From Lachnospiraceae bacterium (GTDB lineage: Bacteria; Bacillota; Clostridia; Lachnospirales; Lachnospiraceae): a DNA stretch of 64,000 nt. Below the pieces are notes generated by a model. That model saw only the letters and a list, made by a program, of their open reading frames with translations. It made no database searches and had not been told where the DNA came from. The position numbers and the translations under genes are program-made. Positions 52,365-61,201 of the stretch are shown piece by piece. Position 1 is the stretch's first letter; each line of letters starts with the position of its first letter. Where the stretch lies: assembly GCA_016290615.1 (NCBI GenBank), contig JAEEUS010000006.1, positions 1-64,000 on the forward strand. The letters run 5' to 3'.

Positions 52365-53255
52365 TTAATATCTGCTTATGCTTACTGTAAGTGTGCCGTT
52401 ATCGGCTACAGCTCCGATAACAATCGCATAATCAAATGTGTTCGTAAATCTAAGATCCAGAGTATTGCCTGCTATCGTTGCATCCATTCCCTCAGGGATA
52501 TAAGGTACCTTGAGTGAATGAGGATGTCTCTCTGTTGCAGGAAGTCCCGCAGAGAGCATCGCCGCATAGAGTGTTGATGAAACCTGACATACACCGCCTC
52601 CGATTCCCATTCCATGCTGCTTGTTAATGAATATCGGTGCATTAACATATCCGTTGGCTGTGGTCCTTGGAAGTATCGTCGCATTAAACGAGAAATCCTC
52701 TCCTTTTTTGACTACCACACCGTTTATCCTTGAAGCTGCTACAGCTACATTGTTAGCTCTAGGTATCTTTGCATCATACTTGGTAGCATAAATGCCAATC
52801 ACGTTGCCGGGATTAACATTCGCTGTCTTGTTTGCATTATTATTGTTATTATTCTTATTGTTTGAATTCTTGCCGGGGAGAGCTATCCTGTTCTCATTTA
52901 TTCCGAATGCCGCAAAATGCTCATGATATCCGGCCCAGTTGTTGCCGTATGCTGACTGAAGATCGGGATTATTCTCCTTATATGCCTTTGCGTTGAATAC
53001 AGCAGAAGCATTTCTTCCTTCACTTACACCGTTGTTTATGTAATGAGCCAAAAGCTTGTTATAATCATTTCCGTAAACAGCAGCAACATCGGGATTGTTG
53101 TCATAGTAATACTGTGAATCAAATACAAGTGCATACTTGCTTATATCACTCTTTTTTGCAGCCTGAGAACCAAACGGCGTAAGCATTATGCATGCCATGC
53201 TCACAAACAGCATAAGAGTGAGCCTTGCGGACCACTCTTTAAACTTTTCTCCCAT
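52365..53255 (-). CDS. Secreted VanW-family protein with two N-terminal repeats
   Basis: A 296-residue exported protein. A signal sequence (about 10-32, ending SQAA) is followed by two related repeats of about 40 residues. They share the pattern F(D/N)xxxYxxNNPDxxxxYGN with a G(I/V)xExR ending (about 45-84 and 87-127). An Asn-rich linker follows, then a VanW domain (about 150-290) with VKKGEDFSFNATI and GGGVCQVSSTLYAAML. VanW occurs in some glycopeptide-resistance clusters but its activity is unknown. I chose the ATG at 53253-53255, eight bases after AAAGGA; the ATG three codons earlier is too close to that site. Confidence 0.8.
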   Translation of the reverse strand: MGEKFKEWSARLTLMLFVSMACIMLTPFGSQAAKKSDISKYALVFDSQYYYDNNPDVAAVYGNDYNKLLAHYINNGVSEGRNASAVFNAKAYKENNPDLQSAYGNNWAGYHEHFAAFGINENRIALPGKNSNNKNNNNNNANKTANVNPGNVIGIYATKYDAKIPRANNVAVAASRINGVVVKKGEDFSFNATILPRTTANGYVNAPIFINKQHGMGIGGGVCQVSSTLYAAMLSAGLPATERHPHSLKVPYIPEGMDATIAGNTLDLRFTNTFDYAIVIGAVADNGTLTVSISRY

Positions 53256-53281
53256 ACCCTTCATCCTTTCAATTTATCAGA

Positions 53282-54490
53282 TTACTGAACCTTTGCCATA
53301 TTGCAAACAGTCTCTAGTACCTTTTCCTTAAGAGCCATCTGAAGCATACGAGGTTCGCCATACATCTCTACCTGTGTATCATAGTAGCCTTCATCATGAC
53401 CTTCCTCTACAAGAACACCCTTGTAATATGCAGCATCCGCTGTTATTCCTTCCTGTTCAGCGATTGCCTGGTAGATGAGCAGTTCCCTATATGTATTCTG
53501 AGCCTTCATCACAAGGCTTAAATCATACTCGCTCTCGCTCATTCCTATGTAATCCTCAAATGATGTGTAATAATCCTGTCCAAGATACTGCTTATACATC
53601 ATTGCAGTATATTCATAGTTCTGATTGTCATCGAATTTCGCTATAGACTTAAGCGTCTTAAGATACTTTTTGTCATAATCCTTAACTGTTGTGTTATCTG
53701 TCAGATATTTTTCAACATAGCTTCTAAGTCTGCTTGCCTTATTAGTATCTTTAATATACTGTCTGTATCCTTCAACTGTTGTAGCCTTGTCAGAAAGATG
53801 TTCTGCCACATATGCATCATCGAATTCAGGCAAAACATATATACCATTTATCGTTACATTAAATGTTGCATCCATACCCGCCAGATCAGCTGAAGCATAA
53901 TCAGTAGGGAATGTAACTTCTATATTAAAAGTAGAAAGATTTTCTGCACCGATAAGCTGTTCTTCAAATCCTTCGATAAAAGCTCCCGAACCGATAGTCA
54001 AATCATATCCTTCACCTTTTCCGCCTTCGAATTCTACTCCGTCTATACTTCCAACATAATCGATATTTACGACGTCGCCATCAGCCACCTTAAGACCTTC
54101 TTCTGTTGAGAGTACCTTGTTTGCATTCTTATAGCTCTCGATAGCAGCATCAACTTCCTCATCAGTGTAATCTATCTCTGAAAGAGGAACTACCATGTTC
54201 CGATAATCCGGCAATTCAATTTTATCGCTTGCTTTGATTCCACTTATAAAGCCGTTAGACTCAAGTCCTGCGGAATGGTCCTCGAGCGGAGAAACCTTGT
54301 TCATCCCCTTAACGACCATAAGACCTATGATCCATCCGATAAAAGCAACAGCCGCTACAGCTATGATAACTCCGGTGATCTTTCCGGCAATCGCTTTCTT
54401 TTTAGCTGATTCTATCTCTTTCTTTCTCGCAGCACGCTTTGCCTGCGATTTAGTTAGGTTTTCTTCCTGATTCTCATCCTTTTTAGACAT
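53282..54490 (-). CDS. Membrane-anchored FKBP/trigger-factor-like peptidyl-prolyl isomerase
   Basis: A 402-residue protein: Lys/Glu-rich cytoplasmic start, one membrane helix (about 36-62), an extracytoplasmic FKBP domain (about 115-220, with GDVVNIDYVGSIDGVEFEGG and GSGAFIEGFEEQLIGA), then a helical C-terminal part similar to the trigger-factor chaperone region. It would help secreted proteins fold outside the membrane. The ATG at 54488-54490 has AGGAG ten bases upstream; an ATG three codons earlier has only one base of spacing. It lies 26 bp before the VanW gene. Confidence 0.85.
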   Translation of the reverse strand: MSKKDENQEENLTKSQAKRAARKKEIESAKKKAIAGKITGVIIAVAAVAFIGWIIGLMVVKGMNKVSPLEDHSAGLESNGFISGIKASDKIELPDYRNMVVPLSEIDYTDEEVDAAIESYKNANKVLSTEEGLKVADGDVVNIDYVGSIDGVEFEGGKGEGYDLTIGSGAFIEGFEEQLIGAENLSTFNIEVTFPTDYASADLAGMDATFNVTINGIYVLPEFDDAYVAEHLSDKATTVEGYRQYIKDTNKASRLRSYVEKYLTDNTTVKDYDKKYLKTLKSIAKFDDNQNYEYTAMMYKQYLGQDYYTSFEDYIGMSESEYDLSLVMKAQNTYRELLIYQAIAEQEGITADAAYYKGVLVEEGHDEGYYDTQVEMYGEPRMLQMALKEKVLETVCNMAKVQ

Positions 54491-54566
54491 TTTGATCATA
54501 CTCCTCTTTCATTTATACATAAAAATTTGTCTTCTTTATTTATATATTGTCAACCGCTATATAATA

Positions 54567-56105
54567 TCATACTTTCCAGCCTTGAGCAATGCCAAGAAAG
54601 ACCTCAAATACAGCTTCGTTTTCTATAACAATGAGTGCTATCTTTGATTTGGCTCGGTTGAGTCCGTGGAAAAGATTTCTAACAGGCGATACTGTCTCGT
54701 CTTTGTCTTCAACATTATCGCTTCTCAGACATCTTTTATCATCATAGTTAAATCTTGAATTAACAATCATAACAACTTTTTCATATTCTTTAAAGCTAAC
54801 ATTTTCGACACCGATAACGCAGTTCTTATCGGATATATCAGCGTTTTCTCCATATATAGAAGTTGATATGTCACATATATATGTATAGCCCTCGGCCATA
54901 AAACTGCTAAGCAGTCTCTCAGCTTCAGCTATATCATTTGCATAGTTTAACGAAACCGATGGATATTCCTTTCTGTGGTTATTTCTGGAGCCCTGGACTA
55001 TAGCCTGTATGAATGATGACAGTTCGCTCTTGGTCCTTATCCTGTTAGTCAGTCTGTAGCTCTTATATCCATCCGTCTTCTCCATAGCATGAAGTATACT
55101 TCTGTCCATCTCACCTTCTGCAATAATGTCTTCACAGTCATATGAAAAGATAACGGGCGCTTGTTTTTCTTTTGCTATACCGATGATCATATCCAGAGTA
55201 TCTCTTCTTAGCAAATGAGCCTCATCTACCAGATAAGCAGTGTAATCGTTTAGATCTGCTACATCATATGATTCATCGCTGTTACACTGATAAAAATCTA
55301 TTCTCTTTAATCTGTCATCAAGCTTCTTTAATTCTTCTGAATAAGAACCGCAGTGCACAACACACACTCGTTGCTTCTTGGAAAGTTCCATTGCAATATC
55401 ATATAAAAGCAAAGTCTTACCGGTTCCCGGAAGTCCTGTAAATCCCTGAGCACATACAGCGTTATCATCCTCAGTATGTGTCTGTCTGAATCTGCTTATC
55501 TGTTTAAGTATATGCTTCTTTATATCGATCTGCTGTGATGTCAGAAAATACTCACCCTGTAAAAAGCGGTCAGGACTCGCAAGCGGAGATATAATATATC
55601 TTTCCTCAATAAAGAGCTCTTCAATATTGCCTTCATAGCAGTTCTTCTGCATAGCTAAATCTTCGCAAAGCTTCGAAAAATCAGTCTCTATTAGTCTTCC
55701 GCCGTTGGTAAGACGAAGCAGCCTGTTTTCTTCGCTGATATAAGTATAACTGCGTATGTTCTTTCCAAGTGTTGCAAGATAATATCTGTTCTGAGTTAAC
55801 TGCTTTCGTATTCCCTCATCAGCTATAGGGAAGCTCTTGAGTTCTATGTTGATTACCATGTCATCACTAATGCGAAGAAGGTCAAATTCCTTTCCAAGTT
55901 TGGGTATCTGAAAAGAGTAATAGAAATGAAACGAGACCGCATCATCGATGCAGTCTGTTACATGGTCGGTAAATGCCTTTAAGCTCTTCATCTCCCATTG
56001 TTTTACGTGAAGAAAGCGTTTGCGCAAAGACATCTGCCTTTCTAATCTCGATATTAAAGAAAGATTTTCTACTCTGGTAAGGGCATAGATATTAATCGGC
56101 TTCAT
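54567..56105 (-). CDS. NERD-nuclease-like domain plus superfamily 1 helicase (DUF2075-like)
   Basis: A 512-residue protein. Residues about 45-140 resemble a NERD nuclease domain: GKEFDLLRI, then VINIELKSF giving Asp and ExK. Residues about 215-505 are a P-loop helicase-like ATPase: GLPGTGKT (about 224), AYLVDEAHLLRRD (Walker B), YRLTNRIRT and the motif VI-like FHGLNRAKSKIALIV. The role is unknown; DNA repair, RNA handling or phage defence are all possible. The ATG at 56103-56105 has GGAGG eight bases upstream and overlaps the 3' end of the glycosyltransferase gene by 14 bases, so it is translationally coupled to a polysaccharide gene. Confidence 0.78.
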   Translation of the reverse strand: MKPINIYALTRVENLSLISRLERQMSLRKRFLHVKQWEMKSLKAFTDHVTDCIDDAVSFHFYYSFQIPKLGKEFDLLRISDDMVINIELKSFPIADEGIRKQLTQNRYYLATLGKNIRSYTYISEENRLLRLTNGGRLIETDFSKLCEDLAMQKNCYEGNIEELFIEERYIISPLASPDRFLQGEYFLTSQQIDIKKHILKQISRFRQTHTEDDNAVCAQGFTGLPGTGKTLLLYDIAMELSKKQRVCVVHCGSYSEELKKLDDRLKRIDFYQCNSDESYDVADLNDYTAYLVDEAHLLRRDTLDMIIGIAKEKQAPVIFSYDCEDIIAEGEMDRSILHAMEKTDGYKSYRLTNRIRTKSELSSFIQAIVQGSRNNHRKEYPSVSLNYANDIAEAERLLSSFMAEGYTYICDISTSIYGENADISDKNCVIGVENVSFKEYEKVVMIVNSRFNYDDKRCLRSDNVEDKDETVSPVRNLFHGLNRAKSKIALIVIENEAVFEVFLGIAQGWKV

Positions 56106-58182
56106 GAGCACGTCCTCCGATTGAGGAAATATCAAGCATGCCAAATAGCAGTTTCAGATCCTGCATGATCGAATACTCATCAATATAGACCATATCTAAC
56201 TTAAGTATGTTCTCAACCTCATCCATGTCATATCTGTCAGACAGATTTCTAAAGCTCTTTCCGTATGTTTTTGCATAGCCAGTAAATCCTGGCTTCACTC
56301 TTAATCTGTATATAAATCTTGAGTTCTTTTCAACAAGCTGTTTATGGTATTCCTCTTCTATAGGCTCCGGACCTATAAGAGAAAGGCCGCCTTTTAATAT
56401 ATCCCATAACATGGGCAATGACCATCCGAACTTGCCGTCAGCAAGTGTATGTCTTACAAATGTTTTGCCATCCTTTGACATACATATATCCTTTTTTATT
56501 GCACTACCACAGGCTGCCTTACTTCTTATCAATCCTATAAATAGTATAGGGGATGTTATGATAATCAAAAACAGTGCACCGAATATATCCGTAAACTTCT
56601 TTATCAGACGCATTTCCCAGCTAACAGTGTATTCCTTAAGTTCAAGGATAGGTGTATCCCACAGATCCATCTTTTCAAATCCACGCATGAGAAGATCTTC
56701 AACTCTGGGTATTACGAATACTCTTATATAATGGCTGTAACAGAAATCTACTATCTCATCTCTTAAGCTTCCGTATACACCGTATAAAACGACACAGCCG
56801 TACCATCTGCTGCATTCTGCTTCTACCGCATTTACTCCCTTATCGACAGACATTGTCTTCATGACCTTAAATCTGTCTGAGCGATTCTCAAACTGAGAAG
56901 CAATGTTTGAAGCATCCTCAACATCCTCTCCATAGATTATAAGAGTCTCTCTGGGTGCAAATACAGAACGGTATATGAACCCTGACAGAGCTGTCCATAT
57001 GAGAGCTATAACGACCTGAACGATAAAGCACAGAATAAGTGCCCTAGGTGGTACTATCCAGTTACGCATCAGGGAAATCTGAGCAAAAGATATGATGTTT
57101 GTAATAGCAAGTGCTATTATCTGGGTCCATGCGATCTGCTTTGTCTTAAGATAGCCAATACGCATGCTTCCGTTGTTCAGTGACATGAACCAAAGGATCA
57201 CAAAATAAATGAACAGGATCAGCAAATGTCCTTTAAAGTACAGCTTAAGACCTGGACCAAAGTTGAAACCGTCCTTACTGATGAATGGCGAATTTATAAT
57301 CGGATAATACACTTTAAACCATGCATATGCGTATACAGCAGTATACATGATCAGTCCGAAGACCGATAACTGAAGTACAGTAAATCTCTTTATCGATTCC
57401 AAGTGTCTTCTGACACCGTCATCTAGGATACGTCTGCTCGTAGCATTCAATGCCCACAAAAGGATATGCCACATAGAACCTATTGTTCCAAGACCTGCGA
57501 CTTCTCTGTAAAGCTTCCATATCCTCTTTATCGCCTTACCCTTGTTAGATGAAAGTGAGGTTGCCGGACGTCTGTATATGACAAGCTGTTCATCAAGACC
57601 GTATATATCAATACCAGTTTTCATGATATTCCACCATGTAGCGGTATCCTCAGAACCTATATTAGGCATTCTTATGAGTTCCTTATCAACCTTCTGGGTA
57701 TCGATTAAAACTGTTGAAGTAAAAATTATCGTTCTCGAAAGAGCTTTCTTATAGGAAAGTCTCTTTGGCACACGTACTACCTTTCCTGTTGGAACGGCAT
57801 TTTCATCTCCGAACTGATAAGATGAGCATACGAATCCGGCATCATGCTTATTCATAAACATAAGCTCATGCTCTAGTTTATGCGGATACCAAACATCATC
57901 CGCATCAAGGAAGGCTATATATCTGCCTGTTGCAGCATCAAGTCCTGTATTTCTGGCCATAGCTGCGCCTTCATTTACAGGCTTTTCTATGAGCCTTATC
58001 TTAGATGCTGTTTCCTTATCAAGTTCTGATAAGCATTTCTTTACAACCTCAACGCTGTTATCCTTGCTAAGATCATCAACCAGGATAAGTTCCCAGTCAG
58101 TATGTGTCTGAGCTGTAACAGTCTCTATGGTCTTTTCTATGTAGTTAGCCGCATTATAAAGCGGAACTATGATACTTATCAT
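56092..58182 (-). CDS. Glycosyltransferase family 2 fused to polyprenyl-phosphate sugar-phosphate transferase
   Basis: A 696-residue fusion. Residues 1-225 are a GT2 domain (IVPLYNAANYIEKTIETV, LVDDLSKDNS, LDADDVW). About 265-410 contain membrane helices, and about 412-500 look like the Rossmann-like CoA-binding part of WbaP-type enzymes. From about 525 there is a phosphoglycosyl-transferase domain (KKFTDIFGALFLI, SLIGPEPIEEEY, RVKPGFTGYAKTYGKS). The usual Asp-Glu catalytic pair after the KFR motif is not seen: the equivalent stretch reads FVRHTLADGKFG. The domain may therefore be altered in activity. It overlaps the diguanylate cyclase stop by four bases. Confidence 0.85.
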   Translation of the reverse strand: MISIIVPLYNAANYIEKTIETVTAQTHTDWELILVDDLSKDNSVEVVKKCLSELDKETASKIRLIEKPVNEGAAMARNTGLDAATGRYIAFLDADDVWYPHKLEHELMFMNKHDAGFVCSSYQFGDENAVPTGKVVRVPKRLSYKKALSRTIIFTSTVLIDTQKVDKELIRMPNIGSEDTATWWNIMKTGIDIYGLDEQLVIYRRPATSLSSNKGKAIKRIWKLYREVAGLGTIGSMWHILLWALNATSRRILDDGVRRHLESIKRFTVLQLSVFGLIMYTAVYAYAWFKVYYPIINSPFISKDGFNFGPGLKLYFKGHLLILFIYFVILWFMSLNNGSMRIGYLKTKQIAWTQIIALAITNIISFAQISLMRNWIVPPRALILCFIVQVVIALIWTALSGFIYRSVFAPRETLIIYGEDVEDASNIASQFENRSDRFKVMKTMSVDKGVNAVEAECSRWYGCVVLYGVYGSLRDEIVDFCYSHYIRVFVIPRVEDLLMRGFEKMDLWDTPILELKEYTVSWEMRLIKKFTDIFGALFLIIITSPILFIGLIRSKAACGSAIKKDICMSKDGKTFVRHTLADGKFGWSLPMLWDILKGGLSLIGPEPIEEEYHKQLVEKNSRFIYRLRVKPGFTGYAKTYGKSFRNLSDRYDMDEVENILKLDMVYIDEYSIMQDLKLLFGMLDISSIGGRAHEAD

Positions 58183-59267
58183 TGCTCTGACCCCTTTAAT
58201 TCTTTTTTGTTGCTATACATCGCCTCGTCTGCCCTTGCAAATACATCAAGTATTTCTTCTCTTCCATCCCACATAGAGTATCCGATGGCAAACTTGTAAT
58301 TGCTCTCGTTCATCCTGATCCGGATCCTGTCGACAAGAAGCTTTATATCTGTATCAGTCATATCTTTACATATGACAGCAAATTCATCACCGCCCATACG
58401 ATACAATTTACTTCTGCTGTCTATCGAAGAATAAATCGTATGTGCCATTATCTTGATTGCCTGATCTCCTTCTAAATGACCTTTAGTATCATTTATGAGT
58501 TTAAGATCGTTAAGATCTATTGATATGATTCCAACCTTATCATTGCTTTTGATAGTATTGATATCAGCATAAAAGCTAGCCCTATTCATAGCCCCTGTCA
58601 GTATATCAAATTTAAAGAATTCTATATGAATACACAGATAATAAAATGTGATTGCCATTGCAATGACACCTATGAGAATTCCCCAGAGTCCAAAAATCAT
58701 CTCACAGAATGTACCGACTATGGCAAGCGTGACCATAATAGATATGATCGTTGCTTCGCAACATCTTTTATGCTGGATCCAGATGTGAACCGAATAAACA
58801 TACATAAAAAGAGAATACAAAAGAAGTATGGTATGCGGTGTATATCCAAGCGGACCTCTCACCAGTTCACCTTCTTCATTGTATCTGAATATGTTATCAA
58901 CAAAAAGAGCCATGAATGTGATTATTAAATTGATTCCTGCGGGTATATATAAAAGTATCTTTAAATACTTCTTTTCGCTGTTTCTGAGAGCTATAAGAAT
59001 TGATTTGACTAATATGAAGATTCGAAGATTATATCCCAAGAACTGGATAAATGTATGAACTAACCCATTCTGTCCTGAAGAGAATGCAAAATAATCGGCA
59101 TTGTCCACCGCCATCAATCCGAGCAACATTAAAAGCACCGGATTGAAGAGCCTTGTTAGCTCGTGTTCATACCGATTATTGAATACCAGAAAGATTATCA
59201 TAAAGATAATTATACATACTGGCAGAAAATTTATCTGAACGACCTCTTGTAAAAAAGTATCGTGCAT
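58179..59267 (-). CDS. Polytopic membrane diguanylate cyclase
   Basis: A 362-residue protein with about seven membrane helices (residues about 15-215) and a C-terminal GGDEF domain (about 222-355) that would make cyclic di-GMP. LTGAMNRASFYADI, IDLNDLKLINDTKGHLEGD and RMGGDEFAVIC are intact. The RxxD inhibitory site is not present. GGAGG stands seven bases before the ATG. It heads an operon with the glycosyltransferase fusion and the NERD helicase, so cyclic di-GMP may regulate polysaccharide assembly locally. Confidence 0.92.
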   Translation of the reverse strand: MHDTFLQEVVQINFLPVCIIIFMIIFLVFNNRYEHELTRLFNPVLLMLLGLMAVDNADYFAFSSGQNGLVHTFIQFLGYNLRIFILVKSILIALRNSEKKYLKILLYIPAGINLIITFMALFVDNIFRYNEEGELVRGPLGYTPHTILLLYSLFMYVYSVHIWIQHKRCCEATIISIMVTLAIVGTFCEMIFGLWGILIGVIAMAITFYYLCIHIEFFKFDILTGAMNRASFYADINTIKSNDKVGIISIDLNDLKLINDTKGHLEGDQAIKIMAHTIYSSIDSRSKLYRMGGDEFAVICKDMTDTDIKLLVDRIRIRMNESNYKFAIGYSMWDGREEILDVFARADEAMYSNKKELKGSEQ

Positions 59268-59701
59268 GATATATCCTCCATGACCAAACCTTTTTTAATT
59301 ATATCATGTATTCAGATAATTTGTTTAGGAAATAATTGATGTGCTTTTTGCTAAGAATTGCTATTATACCTATATTATTTTCTCCATAATGCTCCTACTT
59401 GAGAACATTGAATCAAGCGTCGATTATTGTTTAGCGCAAACTTAAGCTTTAATTCCAATCACATAACAATTTGCCTCAGGCGCCACATACATAATAACGA
59501 ACCATAGGATATTATTTCAGTTAGATAATCATTAAAATGATATTATCTGCACTACTATCTTTTAATCCCTAAAACAGTATTTTGTACAAATCATTCCGCT
59601 TGTGTTAGTGTGAAAATAATGAATTTTCCAAATAGCAGAAAATTTGATGACAAATTGATGATTAATAGTCAAATCGATTCAGTTAATCAATAATTCCCTT
59701 A
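59268..59701. other. 434-bp AT-rich gap between the cyclase operon and the polysaccharide locus
   Basis: I see no gene on either strand. It contains the cyclase promoter element at 59298-59306 and a weak inverted repeat (AGATAAT at 59523-59529, ATTATCT at 59542-59548). No clear terminator follows the flippase stop at 59702. The change to strongly AT-rich sequence happens about here. Confidence 0.6.
59298..59306 (-). promoter_or_regulatory. Extended -10 promoter element of the cyclase operon
   Basis: Minus-strand TGA-TATAAT (TATAAT at 59298-59303) about 30 bp before the ATG at 59267. No good -35 is visible. It has the same TGA-TAxAAT form as the elements before 2378 and 43606. Confidence 0.5.
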
Positions 59702-61201
59702 CTATAATCCCTTTCTCTTTTTATTTATGGCTTGATATAGCATAAGCATTTCTTTTGGAAAAGCTATTAAATAGGTTATTATTATATAAATTAGAGATAC
59801 CATAAAGCTGATAAATGCCACTCTAATCAGTTGCCAATAGTTTTCTACTATAAATAAAGCATTATTACTAACCCCAAAGAAAATCAAACTCAGAGCTATA
59901 AGCGGTAAGTACAATTTAACAATTGATTGTATCTTAATCGGCATTATCTCTTTATTTACAAAAATAATATCTAGCACACTTTTTACTATTATCGACAACA
60001 AGGTACCAATAGCTACCCCTACAATCTCGTATTTTACTACAAGTATGATAGATAAAACTATGTTTATAACTGCTTCAGTAACTGCTATGTATTGTGTCTC
60101 TTTAATCATACCAGCTCCTATATACAAATTCTGATACAACAACCCTAAGCAGTAGATCATTTCAGCCATCAATACTATATAAGAGAATAAAGGTTGAGTA
60201 TAATTTGCATCATTAACCCCTCTTGTATATAGCCTTACAAATAATGGAACAACTATAATACATGGCAAAAAAACGCATCCGGCCACTAGCTTATACATCA
60301 AATCCAGAACACTAACTTTTTGATGAATTTCTATTATTGAGTCCTTTGAGAAAGCCTCGCCCAAAGATGCCTCACTATTATTGAATACAGCCGAAATCAA
60401 TACTGACATGCAGTGAATAATATACTGATATACTGCATATACAGAGATAATTTCACTATATGAAAAAACAGTTAAAACTAATATATCAGTACTGGTATGA
60501 ATATACTGAGAAATCTGTCTAGTCAGTGCTGCTCTTTTCATATTTGACATTATATTATGGGTTTTTTTTGTTTTTCTAATATCATATTTGTTTTTTACGT
60601 ATAAACTGAGAAATAATGGACGTATAATATAAACCAAAGTACATCCCATTCTAACAATATGTATAGAAAAGCCCGTTTTAATCAATAGTATTGCAACTAA
60701 TGTTCTGATAATATAAAAGATGATCTGAATTATTGAGTATATATATCCTTTTTGTGAAACAAACAGTACTATCTGATTTGTTTGCCCCCACAAATACTCA
60801 AAAACCGATGATAGCCCCACTACAAATACTAATGATGCAACAAACATATAATCATATCCTGATTTCTCAAAAATCGGATATATTAAGCTTAGTATTATCA
60901 AATATACGAAGAAAAAGAATGCAAGTCTCGTATAATACAAACTAATTGACGCATATGTTGCATTAATCATATCAGCATCATCATCCGCAATTGGCTTATA
61001 CAGCGATACTCGCGCAACAGTGTTAATACCCCCTTCTAATAATGTAATAATGCTCAAGAATTGATTTATTGAAGCATATAATCCATTTATTCTTGAGCCA
61101 AATGACAATAGAAGTGCTCGAGATATAATTAGCCCGCATATAATTGTAATAACTTGCTGAATAAACGAAAAAAAACTATTACGAACCAATCTCATATCCA
61201 T
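59702..61201 (-). CDS. Polysaccharide repeat-unit flippase (Wzx-like)
   Basis: A 499-residue protein with 12 to 14 membrane helices. It begins LVRNSFFSFIQQVITIICGLI, followed by the Wzx/MVF-family pattern LLLSFGSRINGLYASINQFL and a GGINTVARVSL loop. It would move lipid-linked repeat units across the membrane. AAGGA precedes the ATG by eight bases. Its 5' end overlaps the upstream glycosyltransferase by 23 bases. The base composition is very AT-rich compared with genes left of 59000. Confidence 0.85.
   Translation of the reverse strand: MDMRLVRNSFFSFIQQVITIICGLIISRALLLSFGSRINGLYASINQFLSIITLLEGGINTVARVSLYKPIADDDADMINATYASISLYYTRLAFFFFVYLIILSLIYPIFEKSGYDYMFVASLVFVVGLSSVFEYLWGQTNQIVLFVSQKGYIYSIIQIIFYIIRTLVAILLIKTGFSIHIVRMGCTLVYIIRPLFLSLYVKNKYDIRKTKKTHNIMSNMKRAALTRQISQYIHTSTDILVLTVFSYSEIISVYAVYQYIIHCMSVLISAVFNNSEASLGEAFSKDSIIEIHQKVSVLDLMYKLVAGCVFLPCIIVVPLFVRLYTRGVNDANYTQPLFSYIVLMAEMIYCLGLLYQNLYIGAGMIKETQYIAVTEAVINIVLSIILVVKYEIVGVAIGTLLSIIVKSVLDIIFVNKEIMPIKIQSIVKLYLPLIALSLIFFGVSNNALFIVENYWQLIRVAFISFMVSLIYIIITYLIAFPKEMLMLYQAINKKRKGL

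Noticed and set aside
54548-54553. TTGACA upstream of the FKBP gene as a promoter
   Set aside because: A perfect -35, but no acceptable -10 lies 16-18 bases downstream on the minus strand, so I did not list it as a promoter.
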